A program made the position numbers and the translations under genes. Source: Streptomyces sp. NBC_00878 (GTDB taxonomy: Bacteria > Actinomycetota > Actinomycetes > Streptomycetales > Streptomycetaceae). From it: 64,000 nt of DNA. This document shows, piece after piece, positions 50,393-60,080 of this stretch; the first letter of the stretch is position 1, and every line of letters starts with the position of its first letter. The stretch is from positions 10,044,001 to 10,108,000 of the forward strand of contig NZ_JAPEOK010000001.1 in the NCBI RefSeq assembly GCF_026341515.1, in the 5' to 3' direction. The notes under the pieces were generated by a model, which saw only the letters and a list, made by a program, of their open reading frames with translations, made no database searches and was not told the origin of the DNA.

Positions 50393-51534
50393 GGATGGAC
50401 TTGAACCAGCAGATTCGGATGGACTCGAACAAACAGGTCACGAGATCACCCGGCCGGCGAGGACTGGTGCGAGGCGCCATGGTGGCGTCCTGCGCGGTGG
50501 CCCTGGCCACCGCGGGGGCGGTACCGGCAAGCGCCTCGGCACCCGCATCGCGCACCGTGAACTACGTCGCGCTGGGCGACTCGTACGCTGCCGGCCCCGG
50601 TATCCCGACCCAGGTCGACACCACATGCGCGAGGTCCGACCAGAACTACCCGTCCCTCCTCGCGACAGCGAAGAGCTGGCAGCTGACCGACGTCACCTGT
50701 TCGGGGGCCACGACGACGGCCCTGGCCGGACCCCAGGGCTCGAAGCCCCCGCAGCTGGACGCGCTCGGCGCGGACACGGACGTGGTCACCCTGACCATCG
50801 GCGGCAACGACATCGGGTTCTCCAGCAACCTGGCCACCTGTGCCCGGCTGACGTCCAGCGACCCGACGGGCAACCCGTGCAAGACCTTCTTCACGAGCGG
50901 CGGCACCGACCAACTGGAGCAGCGCGTCAACGACACCGCTCCCAAGATCGCCGCGGCGGTGGACGCCATCAAGCAGAAGGCTCCGCGGGCCAAGGTCCTC
51001 GTGGTCGGCTATCCCGACCTGTTCCCGGAGGACGGTGTCGGCTGCACCAGTTCCGCGATGCCGCTGGCCGCCGGTGACTTCGCGTATCTGCGGGACACCG
51101 AGAAGAAGCTCAACGCGATGCTCGCGAGCCAGGCGTCGGCGAACGGCGCGGGCTATGTCGACACCTACACCCCGACGATCGGGCACGACATGTGCAAGCC
51201 CGCCGGGGAGCGCTGGATAGAACCCCTGGTCGCGCCGGCCCCGGCCGCGTCGGCCCACCCCAACGCCCAGGGCCAGCAGGCCATGGCCACCGCGGTGGAG
51301 CATGCCATCCACTGCGTTCCGTACCGCCGCCGCTGACCTGAACCGAAGGGGGGCGCGCCAGCTGTCCCGGTGAGAGCCCGCGCCCCCATTCCCCCCGGTC
51401 GACCGGTTGTGAATTCCTGCGAATCCTTGTGAACCCCTCCATGTGTCTGTACGTAGCCAGTGCAGTGCCTGTGGCGATGCCGCGGGCCCACGGTTCGTCG
51501 ACACGTCGAATGGATGGACTCAATGATCAGATCA
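50393..51534. repeat. Repeated GGATGGACT leader over two secreted-protein starts
   Basis: GGATGGACTTGAACCAGCAG at 50393-50412 recurs 24 bp downstream as GGATGGACTCGAACAAACAG (50417-50436) across alternative starts of the GDSL esterase gene. A related CGAATGGATGGACT-containing sequence sits over the start of the next gene at about 51507-51520. The interval given spans all three copies and the intervening gene. Confidence 0.6.
50395..51336 (+). CDS. Secreted SGNH/GDSL-family lipase/esterase
   Basis: Predicted protein of up to 313 residues. Start is uncertain between ATG 50395 and ATG 50419 because neither has a strong ribosome binding site. A signal peptide follows the Arg-rich stretch and ends near SASA-PA. 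Catalytic motifs are clear: GDSYAAGPG (block I Ser, about residue 60), IGGNDIGFSS (block III, Asn), and ASAHPNAQGQQAM (block V His). Cys pairs resemble those of streptomycete SGNH lipases (CARSDQNYPSLLA, TCSGATT, NPCKTFF, GCTSSAMP). It hydrolyses short or long acyl esters outside the cell. A beta-propeller gene follows in the same direction. Confidence 0.93.
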   Translation: MDLNQQIRMDSNKQVTRSPGRRGLVRGAMVASCAVALATAGAVPASASAPASRTVNYVALGDSYAAGPGIPTQVDTTCARSDQNYPSLLATAKSWQLTDVTCSGATTTALAGPQGSKPPQLDALGADTDVVTLTIGGNDIGFSSNLATCARLTSSDPTGNPCKTFFTSGGTDQLEQRVNDTAPKIAAAVDAIKQKAPRAKVLVVGYPDLFPEDGVGCTSSAMPLAAGDFAYLRDTEKKLNAMLASQASANGAGYVDTYTPTIGHDMCKPAGERWIEPLVAPAPAASAHPNAQGQQAMATAVEHAIHCVPYRRR

Positions 51535-52422
51535 AGGACCGCGGTTCGACTCCCGCTCGGCGGTCTCGCCCGCTCTCTCACGAGGCGCGGGCGAGCGCTG
51601 GGCGTGGCGCTGGCCCTCGGCGCGTTACTGGCGTCGGGCACGACAATGACCTTTGCGGGTACGGCAGTTGCCGCGCCCGGTGACATCAGCTGCCCGTCCG
51701 CGGCATGTGTGCGGGTGGCGACGGGGCTCGGTGGCGCGGCTTATGCCGTTCCCGACAACGCGGGCTCGGTGTATCTGACGTACGGATCAGGCGAGTTGCG
51801 CAAGGTCGACCTGGCCACCGGAGCGGTCAGCACGGTCGCCAGCGGTCTGGGCAACCTCCGGGGAGTCGCCGTCGCGGACGGCAGCGCGTACATCACCAGC
51901 TTCGACGGCACTCTTCAGCAAGTCTCTCTCGCCACGGGCAGTCGCCGTACGCTGGCCGCCGGCCTGCGCCCGCTCTTCGGCGTCACCCGCAACGCCGACA
52001 CCACCTATGTCACCGACGGCGAGGGAGCGATCATCGCCGTCCCGGACGGCGGGACACCGCGCGTGGTGGCCACGGGCATCGGCCACTCCCAGGGCATCGC
52101 GTTCGACAAGGCGGGACTCGCCTACACCGCGGACATGATGACCGGCCGCATTCTTCAGACGAACCTGGCCACCGGTACGACGCGGGCGCTGGTCAGCGAG
52201 GCCTACGAACCCACGTCGATCTCGGTCGCCGCCGACGGACTGGTCTACTTCCAGGTCGGCGACGGGGTGAAGCGCCTGAACCCCGGCACCGGGGTCCAGT
52301 CCCACGTCACCAACATCGCCGGGATCAACTCCTTCGGCTTCTCACTGACGGCGTCCGGGGACGCGTACGCCGTCGATGCCATCGGCGGCCTGTGGAAGAT
52401 CGCCGGCCTGACGTCGCGATGA
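51514..52422 (+). CDS. Secreted NHL/SMP-30-like beta-propeller protein
   Basis: Predicted 302-residue exported protein. ATG 51514 lies in the repeated GGATGGACT leader; ATG 51523 is an alternative. The signal peptide has an Arg-rich front and Ala core, with cleavage near AVA-APG. The mature protein shows five to six short repeats with the pattern G-x-A-Y-x-(T/A)-x-x-x-G...V-x-x-G, consistent with a five- or six-bladed propeller. No enzyme residues are recognised. An in-frame TTA at codon 38 (51625-51627) again suggests bldA-dependent timing. It could bind a ligand or lactone substrate as SMP-30 relatives do. Confidence 0.82.
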   Translation: MDSMIRSRTAVRLPLGGLARSLTRRGRALGVALALGALLASGTTMTFAGTAVAAPGDISCPSAACVRVATGLGGAAYAVPDNAGSVYLTYGSGELRKVDLATGAVSTVASGLGNLRGVAVADGSAYITSFDGTLQQVSLATGSRRTLAAGLRPLFGVTRNADTTYVTDGEGAIIAVPDGGTPRVVATGIGHSQGIAFDKAGLAYTADMMTGRILQTNLATGTTRALVSEAYEPTSISVAADGLVYFQVGDGVKRLNPGTGVQSHVTNIAGINSFGFSLTASGDAYAVDAIGGLWKIAGLTSR

Positions 52423-52511
52423 GCCGCTAGGCGTTCCGGCGCCGGGCAGTCCGTGAGACCCCGGTCCTCCAGTGACCGGATGAACGTGTACTTGATGACA
52501 GGAGAAGGCAC

Positions 52512-54041
52512 ATGACAGCTCTGACAAGCGACTACGTCGTCGTCGGAGGCGGCACCGCGGGCTGTGTGCTGGCCGCGCGGTTGTCGCGGGATCCGGGGAC
52601 GCGTGTGGTGCTCCTCGAGGCCGGCGAGTCGAGCGGCCCGGCGGAGATGTCGTACCCGGATCCCCTGGCAGCCTTCAGCCTGTGGGGTTCCTCCGTGGAC
52701 TGGGCGTACTCCACGACGGCCCAGCCCGGCACCGAGGACGCCGTGCACCCGTGGCCGCGGGGCAAGGTGCTCGGCGGGTCGAGTGCCATCAACGGCATGG
52801 TGCACCACCGCGGGCACCCCGACAGTTACGACGTCTGGGAGAAGCAGGGGGCGACGGACTGGAACTACGACTCCCTGCTGCCGTTCTTCCGGCGGAGTGA
52901 GACGGTCGAGGGACGCGACCCATACGTGCGTGGCACCGACGGCCCCATGCGCATCGAGGCGATCCCGGCCCCGAACCCGCTCGCCGAGGCGGCCTTCTGC
53001 GCCGCGGCCGAGGCCGGGCACACACCATTGGAAGACGGCAACGGCTGGGTCAGTGAGGGCGTGTCGTGGCGGGAGACGAACGTCGCCGAAGGCCGGCGGC
53101 AGAGCGCTGCCGACGCCTATCTGCTCCCTGTCCTCGCCAGGCCCAACCTCACAGTGATCACCGGGGCGCATGCTCGTCGGCTCCTGGTGGAGGGCGGGCG
53201 CTGCCGAGGGGTGGAGTACACCGTTGCCGGTGAGGTACGAACCGTTCTGGCGGACCGGGAGACCGTCCTCGCAGCCGGCGCGATCGGGTCCCCGCAGCTG
53301 CTCATGCTCTCCGGTATCGGTCCCGCGGATCACCTCCGGGAAACCGGTATCGAGGTCCTGGCCGATCTGCCGGGGGTCGGCGGCAACCTCCACGACCACG
53401 TGACCAGTTACGTCGTCCACACCTCCGACCAGCAGCCACCGAGCGGCCCGACCGCCGAGGTGCAGGTGCTCACCCGGAGCTCCGCCGGTGTGGCTCCCGA
53501 TCTGCTGCTGCTCTTCGCCGGAGCGGCGCTGCGGCCCAGGTGGACGGGGGCGGACCCCGGCGGCCACTCCATCCTGTTCTCCCTCATGGACCCCAGCAGC
53601 CGGGGCACCCTGCGCCTGCGGAGTGCGGACCCCGCCGCGCCTCCGCTCATGGATCCGGCCTACCTCAGTGACGACCGCGACCTCGACCGACTCGTCGTCG
53701 GTCTGCGCCTCGCGCGCGAACTCGGCGGGACGAAGGCGCTCGCGCCGTGGCGGACGGGCGAGTCCTTCCCGGGTGCGGACGTCCAGGACGACGAATCCTG
53801 TCGCGCGTACCTGCGGAGCACGGCGAGCACCTACTTCCATCCCGTGGGGACCTGCCGGATCGGCACGGACGAACTCGCCGTGGTGGACCCGCAGCTGAGG
53901 GTGCGGTCCGTCGCGGGACTGCGCATCGCCGATGCCTCGGTCATGCCGTCCATCGCGTCGGCGCCCACGAACGCGACCGTCCTCGCCATCGCCGAACGAG
54001 CGGCTCACTTCATGACCGGCTCCCCGGGGCTTGTCCCGTAA
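52512..54041 (+). CDS. GMC-family FAD oxidoreductase (choline dehydrogenase-like)
   Basis: Predicted 509-residue flavoenzyme that oxidises an alcohol. It starts with the dinucleotide fold YVVVGGGTAGCVLAARLSRD, continues with GMC signatures PRGKVLGGSSAINGMVHHRG near residue 85 and VLAAGAIGSPQLLMLSGIG near residue 255, and ends with the catalytic region TYFHPVGTCRIGTDELAVVDPQLRVRSVAGLRIADASVMPSI and SAPTNATVLAIAERAA. The His of YFHPVGT and the downstream Asn are the expected active-site pair. The ATG at 52512 follows AGGAGAAGG. It has no signal peptide, so the enzyme is cytosolic. The natural alcohol is not predictable. No betaine aldehyde dehydrogenase is adjacent. Confidence 0.92.
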   Translation: MTALTSDYVVVGGGTAGCVLAARLSRDPGTRVVLLEAGESSGPAEMSYPDPLAAFSLWGSSVDWAYSTTAQPGTEDAVHPWPRGKVLGGSSAINGMVHHRGHPDSYDVWEKQGATDWNYDSLLPFFRRSETVEGRDPYVRGTDGPMRIEAIPAPNPLAEAAFCAAAEAGHTPLEDGNGWVSEGVSWRETNVAEGRRQSAADAYLLPVLARPNLTVITGAHARRLLVEGGRCRGVEYTVAGEVRTVLADRETVLAAGAIGSPQLLMLSGIGPADHLRETGIEVLADLPGVGGNLHDHVTSYVVHTSDQQPPSGPTAEVQVLTRSSAGVAPDLLLLFAGAALRPRWTGADPGGHSILFSLMDPSSRGTLRLRSADPAAPPLMDPAYLSDDRDLDRLVVGLRLARELGGTKALAPWRTGESFPGADVQDDESCRAYLRSTASTYFHPVGTCRIGTDELAVVDPQLRVRSVAGLRIADASVMPSIASAPTNATVLAIAERAAHFMTGSPGLVP

Positions 54042-54211
54042 CGATCTTCGAGCCGCTGGGGGTGAAGCGGTCTGCTTCGTTGCCAGGGCCAAGGCGATGG
54101 CATCCACCGGACCAGGCTCGGCATCGCGCGCCTGCCCAACCTCACGGTCACCGGGGCAGATGCCACCACCACCCTTGCCTTCATTGAGAACCAAGGTGAT
54201 GTACGACCCGG

Positions 54212-54265
54212 CGGGCCCGCTGGTGCGTTCGGAAAGTTGGTCCGCCGACCGCACCAGCGGGCCCG
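54212..54265 (+). terminator. Perfect 16-bp hairpin, terminator of GMC gene
   Basis: CGGGCCCGCTGGTGCG (54212-54227) and CGCACCAGCGGGCCCG (54250-54265) are exact reverse complements with a 22-nt loop. The hairpin is 170 bp after the GMC stop codon. Confidence 0.7.
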
Positions 54266-54359
54266 GCCGCTGATCAGCGAGGACGAGCCGGGATTCGGTG
54301 GCCTCGATCAGGCTCCGCCAGTTGCGGACCCTGGTCGGTCTCCGGGCGGAAAGGGACCG

Positions 54360-54433
54360 ACCCGAGCCGGGGTCACCCCGGGCCGACCCCACGCCAACCC
54401 GAGCCGGGGCCACCCCGAGCCGACCCCACGCCG
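54360..54433. repeat. Two-copy 37-bp tandem repeat
   Basis: Copies at 54360-54396 and 54397-54433 differ at only a few positions (for example T/C and G/A). A partial third copy continues to about 54460. They are non-coding and purely G/C-rich. Confidence 0.78.
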
Positions 54434-54611
54434 AGCTGAGCCCACGCCGAGCCGGGTCCAGCGGCAGGAGGAGCGCCCTCCCGGCATGTGTCCGAATCGA
54501 AACATCCGCCCCACGGCCTCCGGAGCGGGAGCGACCGCAGGGGCTACTTGTCGGTAAGTGCCAGCAGTCCTGCACTTCTTCCGCCACGCCACGCGCTGCC
54601 ATGACGCTCCG

Positions 54612-54697
54612 TTGTGCAAACGATGTCTCGAAGCCGCCAGCTTCTTTGGCTGAAAGTATTGACCGGGCAGAAACCGCAGTGCAAAGGTTTGCGCACT
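54612..54697 (+). promoter_or_regulatory. Putative LacI-family operators before sugar operon
   Basis: TTGTGCAAACGATGT near 54612 carries a GCAAACG half-site. AGTGCAAAGGTTTGCGCACT (54678-54697) is an imperfect palindrome with AAA-GG-TTT at its centre. Both resemble LacI-family sites, and the operon encodes a LacI regulator at 57918. The operators lie 30-120 bp before the binding-protein start. Confidence 0.5.
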
Positions 54698-54729
54698 CTG
54701 AAGGCCGGATTCACGAAGGAGTGCCATCC

Positions 54730-55854
54730 ATGCGCCTTTTGTTCTGTTCGAGAAGATCCGCCGTACGTCTGGCCGCCCTGCCCGCGGCGGCCCTTCTGCT
54801 CGCCGCCTGTGGCTCCGGCGGGGACAGTGGCACCGCCGATGGCGGCAAGACCGTCTACATGCTCCTGCCCAACACCACGACCGTGCGCTTCACCACTCAG
54901 GACGGCCCCGACTTCAAGGCCGCGATGAAGAAGGCCATGCCCGATGTCAAGGTCGTCATCCAGAACGCGGAGAACGACCCGCAGAAGCAGGTCCAGCAGG
55001 TCGAGACCGCCGTCTCGGGCGGCGCGTCCGCGATCGTGCTGGTCGCCGCCGACCCCTTCATCGCCGGCGGCGCGCTCCAGAAGGCCTCCACCGCCAAGGT
55101 TCCCGTGCTGCTCTACGACCATGACGCCCGTGGTGGCGAGGCGGCGGCGCAGGTCGTCTTCAACTCGCTGTCGGTCGGCCAGAACCAGGGCAAGGACGCC
55201 GCCACGGTGCTCGCCGACGGCACGGCCGCCAAGCCCAAGGTCATCGCTCGCATCTACGGCAACCAGGGCGACTACGGCACGGGCCAGTACAAGAAGGGCC
55301 AGGACGAGTCCATCAAGCCGCTGGTGTCGGCGGGGAAGGTCAAGGTCGCCTGCGAGACCTACACGCCCAACTGGGATCCGGCCAAGGCGCAGTCCGAGAT
55401 GGAGCAGTGCCTGACCAAGACCGGCAACAAGATCGACGCCGTGGTGGTGATGAACGACGGCACCGCCGGCGGTGTCATCGCCGCGCTCAAGGCCCAGGGG
55501 CTGACCGGCAAGGTACCGGTGATCGGCGGCCAGGACGCCGACCTGCAGGCGGTCCAGTACATCCTGCTCGGCTACCAGTACAGCACCGTCTACAAGCCGT
55601 TCAAGCTGCAGGCGTCCAAGGCCGCCGAACTGACGGTGCAACTGCTCAAGGACGGCAAGATCGACAAGAGCGCCATCGACGGCTATGTGGACAACGGCTT
55701 CATGAAGCCCGGCGTCCCCGCGGCCTTCCTCCCCGTACAGGACCTGCACGCCGACACCGTCGGAACGCTCGTCAAGGACGGGGTCTGGACCTGGAAGCAG
55801 ATCTGCACGGGTCCCGCCGCAGCCACGGAGACCTGCAAGAAGGAAATGGGATGA
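54730..55854 (+). CDS. Sugar ABC transporter substrate-binding lipoprotein
   Basis: Predicted 374-residue lipoprotein of the periplasmic-binding-protein family 4 (RbsB/XylF/FrcB-like). It has lipobox LLLAACGS near residue 25. The lobes show VYMLLPNTTTVRFTTQDGPDFKAAMKKAMPDVKVVIQNAENDPQKQVQQVETAVSGGASAIVLVAADP, followed by VPVLLYDHDARGG and IYGNQGDYGTGQYKKGQDESIK. The ATG at 54730 follows AAGGAG. It captures the sugar at the cell surface and delivers it to the ATPase-permease pair encoded next; its stop overlaps the ATPase start in ATGA. The ligand cannot be deduced, but pentoses, fructose or inositol-like sugars are typical of the clade. Confidence 0.94.
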   Translation: MRLLFCSRRSAVRLAALPAAALLLAACGSGGDSGTADGGKTVYMLLPNTTTVRFTTQDGPDFKAAMKKAMPDVKVVIQNAENDPQKQVQQVETAVSGGASAIVLVAADPFIAGGALQKASTAKVPVLLYDHDARGGEAAAQVVFNSLSVGQNQGKDAATVLADGTAAKPKVIARIYGNQGDYGTGQYKKGQDESIKPLVSAGKVKVACETYTPNWDPAKAQSEMEQCLTKTGNKIDAVVVMNDGTAGGVIAALKAQGLTGKVPVIGGQDADLQAVQYILLGYQYSTVYKPFKLQASKAAELTVQLLKDGKIDKSAIDGYVDNGFMKPGVPAAFLPVQDLHADTVGTLVKDGVWTWKQICTGPAAATETCKKEMG

Positions 55855-56633
55855 GTGAGGCAACGGCCGCCGTGACCACGGCGGCCCCGCTCCTGGAACT
55901 CCGCCAGGTGGTCAAACTCTTCGGCGGCGTACATGCCCTGGAAGGGATCGACCTCACCGTCGGCCACGGCGAGATCGTCGCCGTGGTCGGCGACAACGGA
56001 GCAGGCAAGTCGACCCTGATGAAGATCATCTCCGGCCTGCAGCCCGCAGACGGAGGCGAGATCCTCTTCGACGGCAAGCCGGTCGAGCTGCGCCGCCCGG
56101 TGGATTCCACGGCGCTCGGCATCGAGACCGTCTACCAGGACCTCGCGCTCTGCGACAACCTCGACACCGTACAGAACCTCTTCCTCGGCCGGGAACAGAC
56201 CGGCTCCCTGCTGCGAGGCGCGCGACTGCGCCGCGCGGACATGGAGCACCGGGCACAGGAAACCATCCGCCGACTGGGAGCGAAGATCCCCTCCCTGCGC
56301 ACTCCCGTCGGCCGTCTCTCGGGCGGCCAGCGGCAGTCCATCGCCGTCTGCCGCTCCACCCTCTCCGACCCGCGGCTCGTCCTGATGGACGAACCGACGG
56401 CGGCGCTCGGCGTCGAGCAGCGGACCGGCGTGCTCGACCTGATCCGACGGCTGCGCGCCGAGCACGGTTGCGGAATCGTGCTGATCTCGCACGCCCTGCG
56501 CGATGTCCTCGATATCGCCGACCGCATTGTCGTACTGCGCCTGGGCAACAAGGTCGCCGAGTTCGACAACCGTGAGGGGACCACCAACTCGGACCAGCTC
56601 GTCGCCGCCATCACAGGAATCTCGGCACCATGA
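55851..56633 (+). CDS. Sugar ABC transporter ATP-binding protein (single ABC domain)
   Basis: Predicted 260-residue ATPase energising sugar import. Walker A GDNGAGKST, signature LSGGQRQSIAVCRST, Walker B RLVLMDEPTAALG and the H-loop VLISHAL are all present. Most XylG/RbsA proteins have two ABC domains (about 500 residues). A single domain is like FrcA-type fructose systems, so two copies must dimerise. It overlaps both neighbours in ATGA style (starts 55851; permease starts 56630). Confidence 0.95.
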   Translation: MSEATAAVTTAAPLLELRQVVKLFGGVHALEGIDLTVGHGEIVAVVGDNGAGKSTLMKIISGLQPADGGEILFDGKPVELRRPVDSTALGIETVYQDLALCDNLDTVQNLFLGREQTGSLLRGARLRRADMEHRAQETIRRLGAKIPSLRTPVGRLSGGQRQSIAVCRSTLSDPRLVLMDEPTAALGVEQRTGVLDLIRRLRAEHGCGIVLISHALRDVLDIADRIVVLRLGNKVAEFDNREGTTNSDQLVAAITGISAP

Positions 56634-57877
56634 CCACATCGAACAAGTCGCCCGCGGAGGCCCCTTCCTCCCCGCCGCCGCTCGTCGCGCGCGTGGAAGG
56701 CCGCCAGTCCCGCCGCCGGATGGCGCTCGAAGCCATCGCCGGACGGTACCGATTCGTGCCCGTCGTCCTCATGCTGGCCGTGATCTGGGCCTTCTTCACC
56801 GCCCAGGACAGCGCGTTCCTGGGCAACCGCAACATCACCAACCTGTTGGTGCAGATCGTTGTCACGGCGACGATCGCCCTGGGCATCGTCTTCGTCCTGC
56901 TGCTCGCCGAGATCGACCTCTCGGTCGCCGCCAACAGCGGAGCGGCTGCGGCACTCACCGCGATCCTCGTGGTCAACCATGCCTGGCCCACCTGGCTCGG
57001 CCTGCTGGTCGGGATCGCGGCCGGGGCGGCGGTCGGGCTGATCCAAGGAGCCATCGTCACCCAGTTCGGGGTGCCGTCCTTCGTCGTCACCCTGGGTGCC
57101 CAACTCATGCTGCTCGGCGGGATCCTGGTCCTGCTGCCCGGCGGCACCGGACAGGTCAGCCTCTTCGGCACCGGCATCGCCACGCTGTCCAGCACCTACC
57201 TGCCACCCGCCCTGGGGTGGGCACTCATGGCCGCGGGCATCGCCACGTTCGTCCTGCTGCGCCTGCTGTCCCTGGGGGAGTCCCGACGCCGGGGCATCAA
57301 CACGAGCGTGGTGCGCGATGTCGTCGTCCCCGGCATCCTGGTCGGCGCCGCCAGCATCACGGCCGTGGCGGTGCTCAACAGCTATCTCGGGGTGCCCCTC
57401 CCCGTGGTGATCCTCTTCGCGCTGCTCGCCGTGTTCAGCTACATCACCACCCAGACCCGCTTCGGCCTCCACCTCTACGCGGTCGGCGCCAACCCGGACG
57501 CCGCCCGCCGGGCGGGCATCCCGGTGGCCCGGGCCAAGATGATCGCCTTCAGCCTGGCGGGTGCGCTGGCCGCGCTCGGCGGCATCCTCGCCGCCTCACG
57601 TCTGCTCGGCGTGTCGGCCTCCTCCGGCACGGGCACCGTGCTGCTGGAGTCCATCGCCGCGGCCGTGATCGGCGGGACCAGCCTGTTCGGCGGGCGCGGC
57701 AGTGTCTGGGACGCCCTGCTCGGCGCCCTGGTGATCGGTTCCATCTCCAACGGTCTCGACCTGATCGGTGCGGAGACCGTGGTCAAGTACGTCGCCGAGG
57801 GATCCATCCTCGTCCTCGCGGCGACTGTGGACTCGATCCTCACCCGTGGCAGTCTCTTTGCCCGAGCGGCCAAGTAG
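56630..57877 (+). CDS. Sugar ABC transporter permease (XylH/FrcC-like)
   Basis: Predicted 415-residue membrane protein with about ten helices. The BPD_transp_2 permease motif reads YAVGANPDAARRAGIPVARAKMIAFSLAGALAALGG, the coupling segment for the ATPase. SLFGGRGSVWDALLGALVIGSISNGLDLIG near the C terminus is also characteristic. A 30-residue cytosolic N terminus precedes the first helix. It is the third gene of the operon and overlaps the ATPase gene by 4 bp. The LacI gene follows after 40 bp. Confidence 0.94.
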   Translation: MTTSNKSPAEAPSSPPPLVARVEGRQSRRRMALEAIAGRYRFVPVVLMLAVIWAFFTAQDSAFLGNRNITNLLVQIVVTATIALGIVFVLLLAEIDLSVAANSGAAAALTAILVVNHAWPTWLGLLVGIAAGAAVGLIQGAIVTQFGVPSFVVTLGAQLMLLGGILVLLPGGTGQVSLFGTGIATLSSTYLPPALGWALMAAGIATFVLLRLLSLGESRRRGINTSVVRDVVVPGILVGAASITAVAVLNSYLGVPLPVVILFALLAVFSYITTQTRFGLHLYAVGANPDAARRAGIPVARAKMIAFSLAGALAALGGILAASRLLGVSASSGTGTVLLESIAAAVIGGTSLFGGRGSVWDALLGALVIGSISNGLDLIGAETVVKYVAEGSILVLAATVDSILTRGSLFARAAK

Positions 57878-57917
57878 CACCCGCCGGCAGCAGAGACCGC
57901 CCTTGTAAGGAGCCCCG

Positions 57918-59032
57918 ATGCCTTCCAGCCAGGACCAGACTTCCGGTCCGGTCGATCCGTCCCGCCGACGCCGTCCCACTCTGACGGACGTCGCCGCGAT
58001 GGCCGGAGTGTCCGTATCCACGGTCAGCCGGGCGCTGGACGGCAACCCCCGCATCCCGGGGGACACCCAGCAGAAGGTCGTCGAGGCGGCGACCGCGCTG
58101 GGCTTCCGGCGCAACATCTCGGCGCGGTCCCTGCGTACCCAGTCGTCCATGCTCATCGGCGTCGTCGTCCCCGACATCGCCATCGCCTTCTACGCCATGG
58201 TGCTGAAGGCGGCGCAGAACGTGCTCGAAGCGGCCGGCTACCAGGTCGTCGTGATGAACACCGAACGTGACGCCCAGCACGAGACCGTCGCCCTGCGCAC
58301 CCTTCAGGACCGCCAGGTCGACGGACTCCTGGTCGCCACCAGCGGCGGCTACGTTCCGGACCGGGGACCGGTCGTCTTCTTCGACCACGTCATCCGGGAC
58401 ACCGGACTGGGCTACGTCAGCCCGGACAACGCCGGAGGCATGACCACCCTCGTGGAACACCTGGCGGTCGTCCACGGCCACACCAAGATCGCTTTTCTGG
58501 GCGTGCCGCCCGGTCCGAACGACCGGAGCCAGCGCCTGGAGAACGCACCCGCCACCGAACGGCTGGAAGCCTTCCGCAACGTCATGGGCGGGCGGCGGCT
58601 GCCGGTGCCCCCGGAGTACCTGGCCTATGGCGACCACGAGTGGACCGAGGCCAGCGCGCAACAGGCGGTGGCCGGGCTCATGCGGCTGGCCGAGCCGCCG
58701 ACCGCCATCATCGCGGCAGGCGACACCCTCGCCCTCGGCGCGCTCCGCCAACTGCGCGCCGACCGGCACCAGGTCGGTACGGAGATCGCCCTGGTCTCCT
58801 TCGACGACCCGGTCTCCAGCGACCTGCTCGACCCGCCGATGACCGCCCTCGGCCGGCACGACAGCGAACTCGGCGAAATCAGTGCGCGGATGCTGCTGGC
58901 CGCACTCGAGGTCCGCAAGTCCGGCGTCGCATCGACGACCGAGCACCCCACCGAGACGCGGGTGCCACTCGACCTGATCGTCCGGCGCAGCTGCGGCTGC
59001 GCACCGGAAGCGTCTGAATCGGAGCCTCCACC

Positions 59033-59036
<4 letters not shown>
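57918..59036 (+). CDS. LacI-family transcriptional regulator of the sugar operon
   Basis: Predicted 372-residue repressor. The N-terminal HTH is [33 protein letters not shown], followed by a periplasmic-binding-like effector domain ([38 protein letters not shown]). The ATG at 57918 follows AAGGAG. The C terminus has VRRSCGC, a short Cys-containing tail common in actinobacterial LacI proteins. Being encoded in the middle of the operon it probably autoregulates, binding the GCAAACG-type sites before the binding-protein gene. The next gene overlaps its stop (ATGA). Confidence 0.94.
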
Positions 59037-60037
<1,001 letters not shown>

Positions 60038-60080
60038 ACCCTCACGTCTCATAAGCAGCGCCTAGGGATTGGTAGTTGTC

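Larger units (their letters stand above)
54042..54729. other. Gene-poor region between GMC gene and sugar operon
   Basis: A 688-bp stretch with no supported gene. It holds a 16-bp perfect hairpin (54212-54265), a two-copy 37-bp tandem repeat (54360-54433) and, near the right end, G-C-A-A-A-C motifs likely to be LacI operators for the downstream operon. A short segment near 54130 translates to something like ARLPNLTVTGADATT, weakly echoing the GMC protein's LARPNLTVITGAHAR, and may be a decayed piece of a related gene. Confidence 0.6.
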
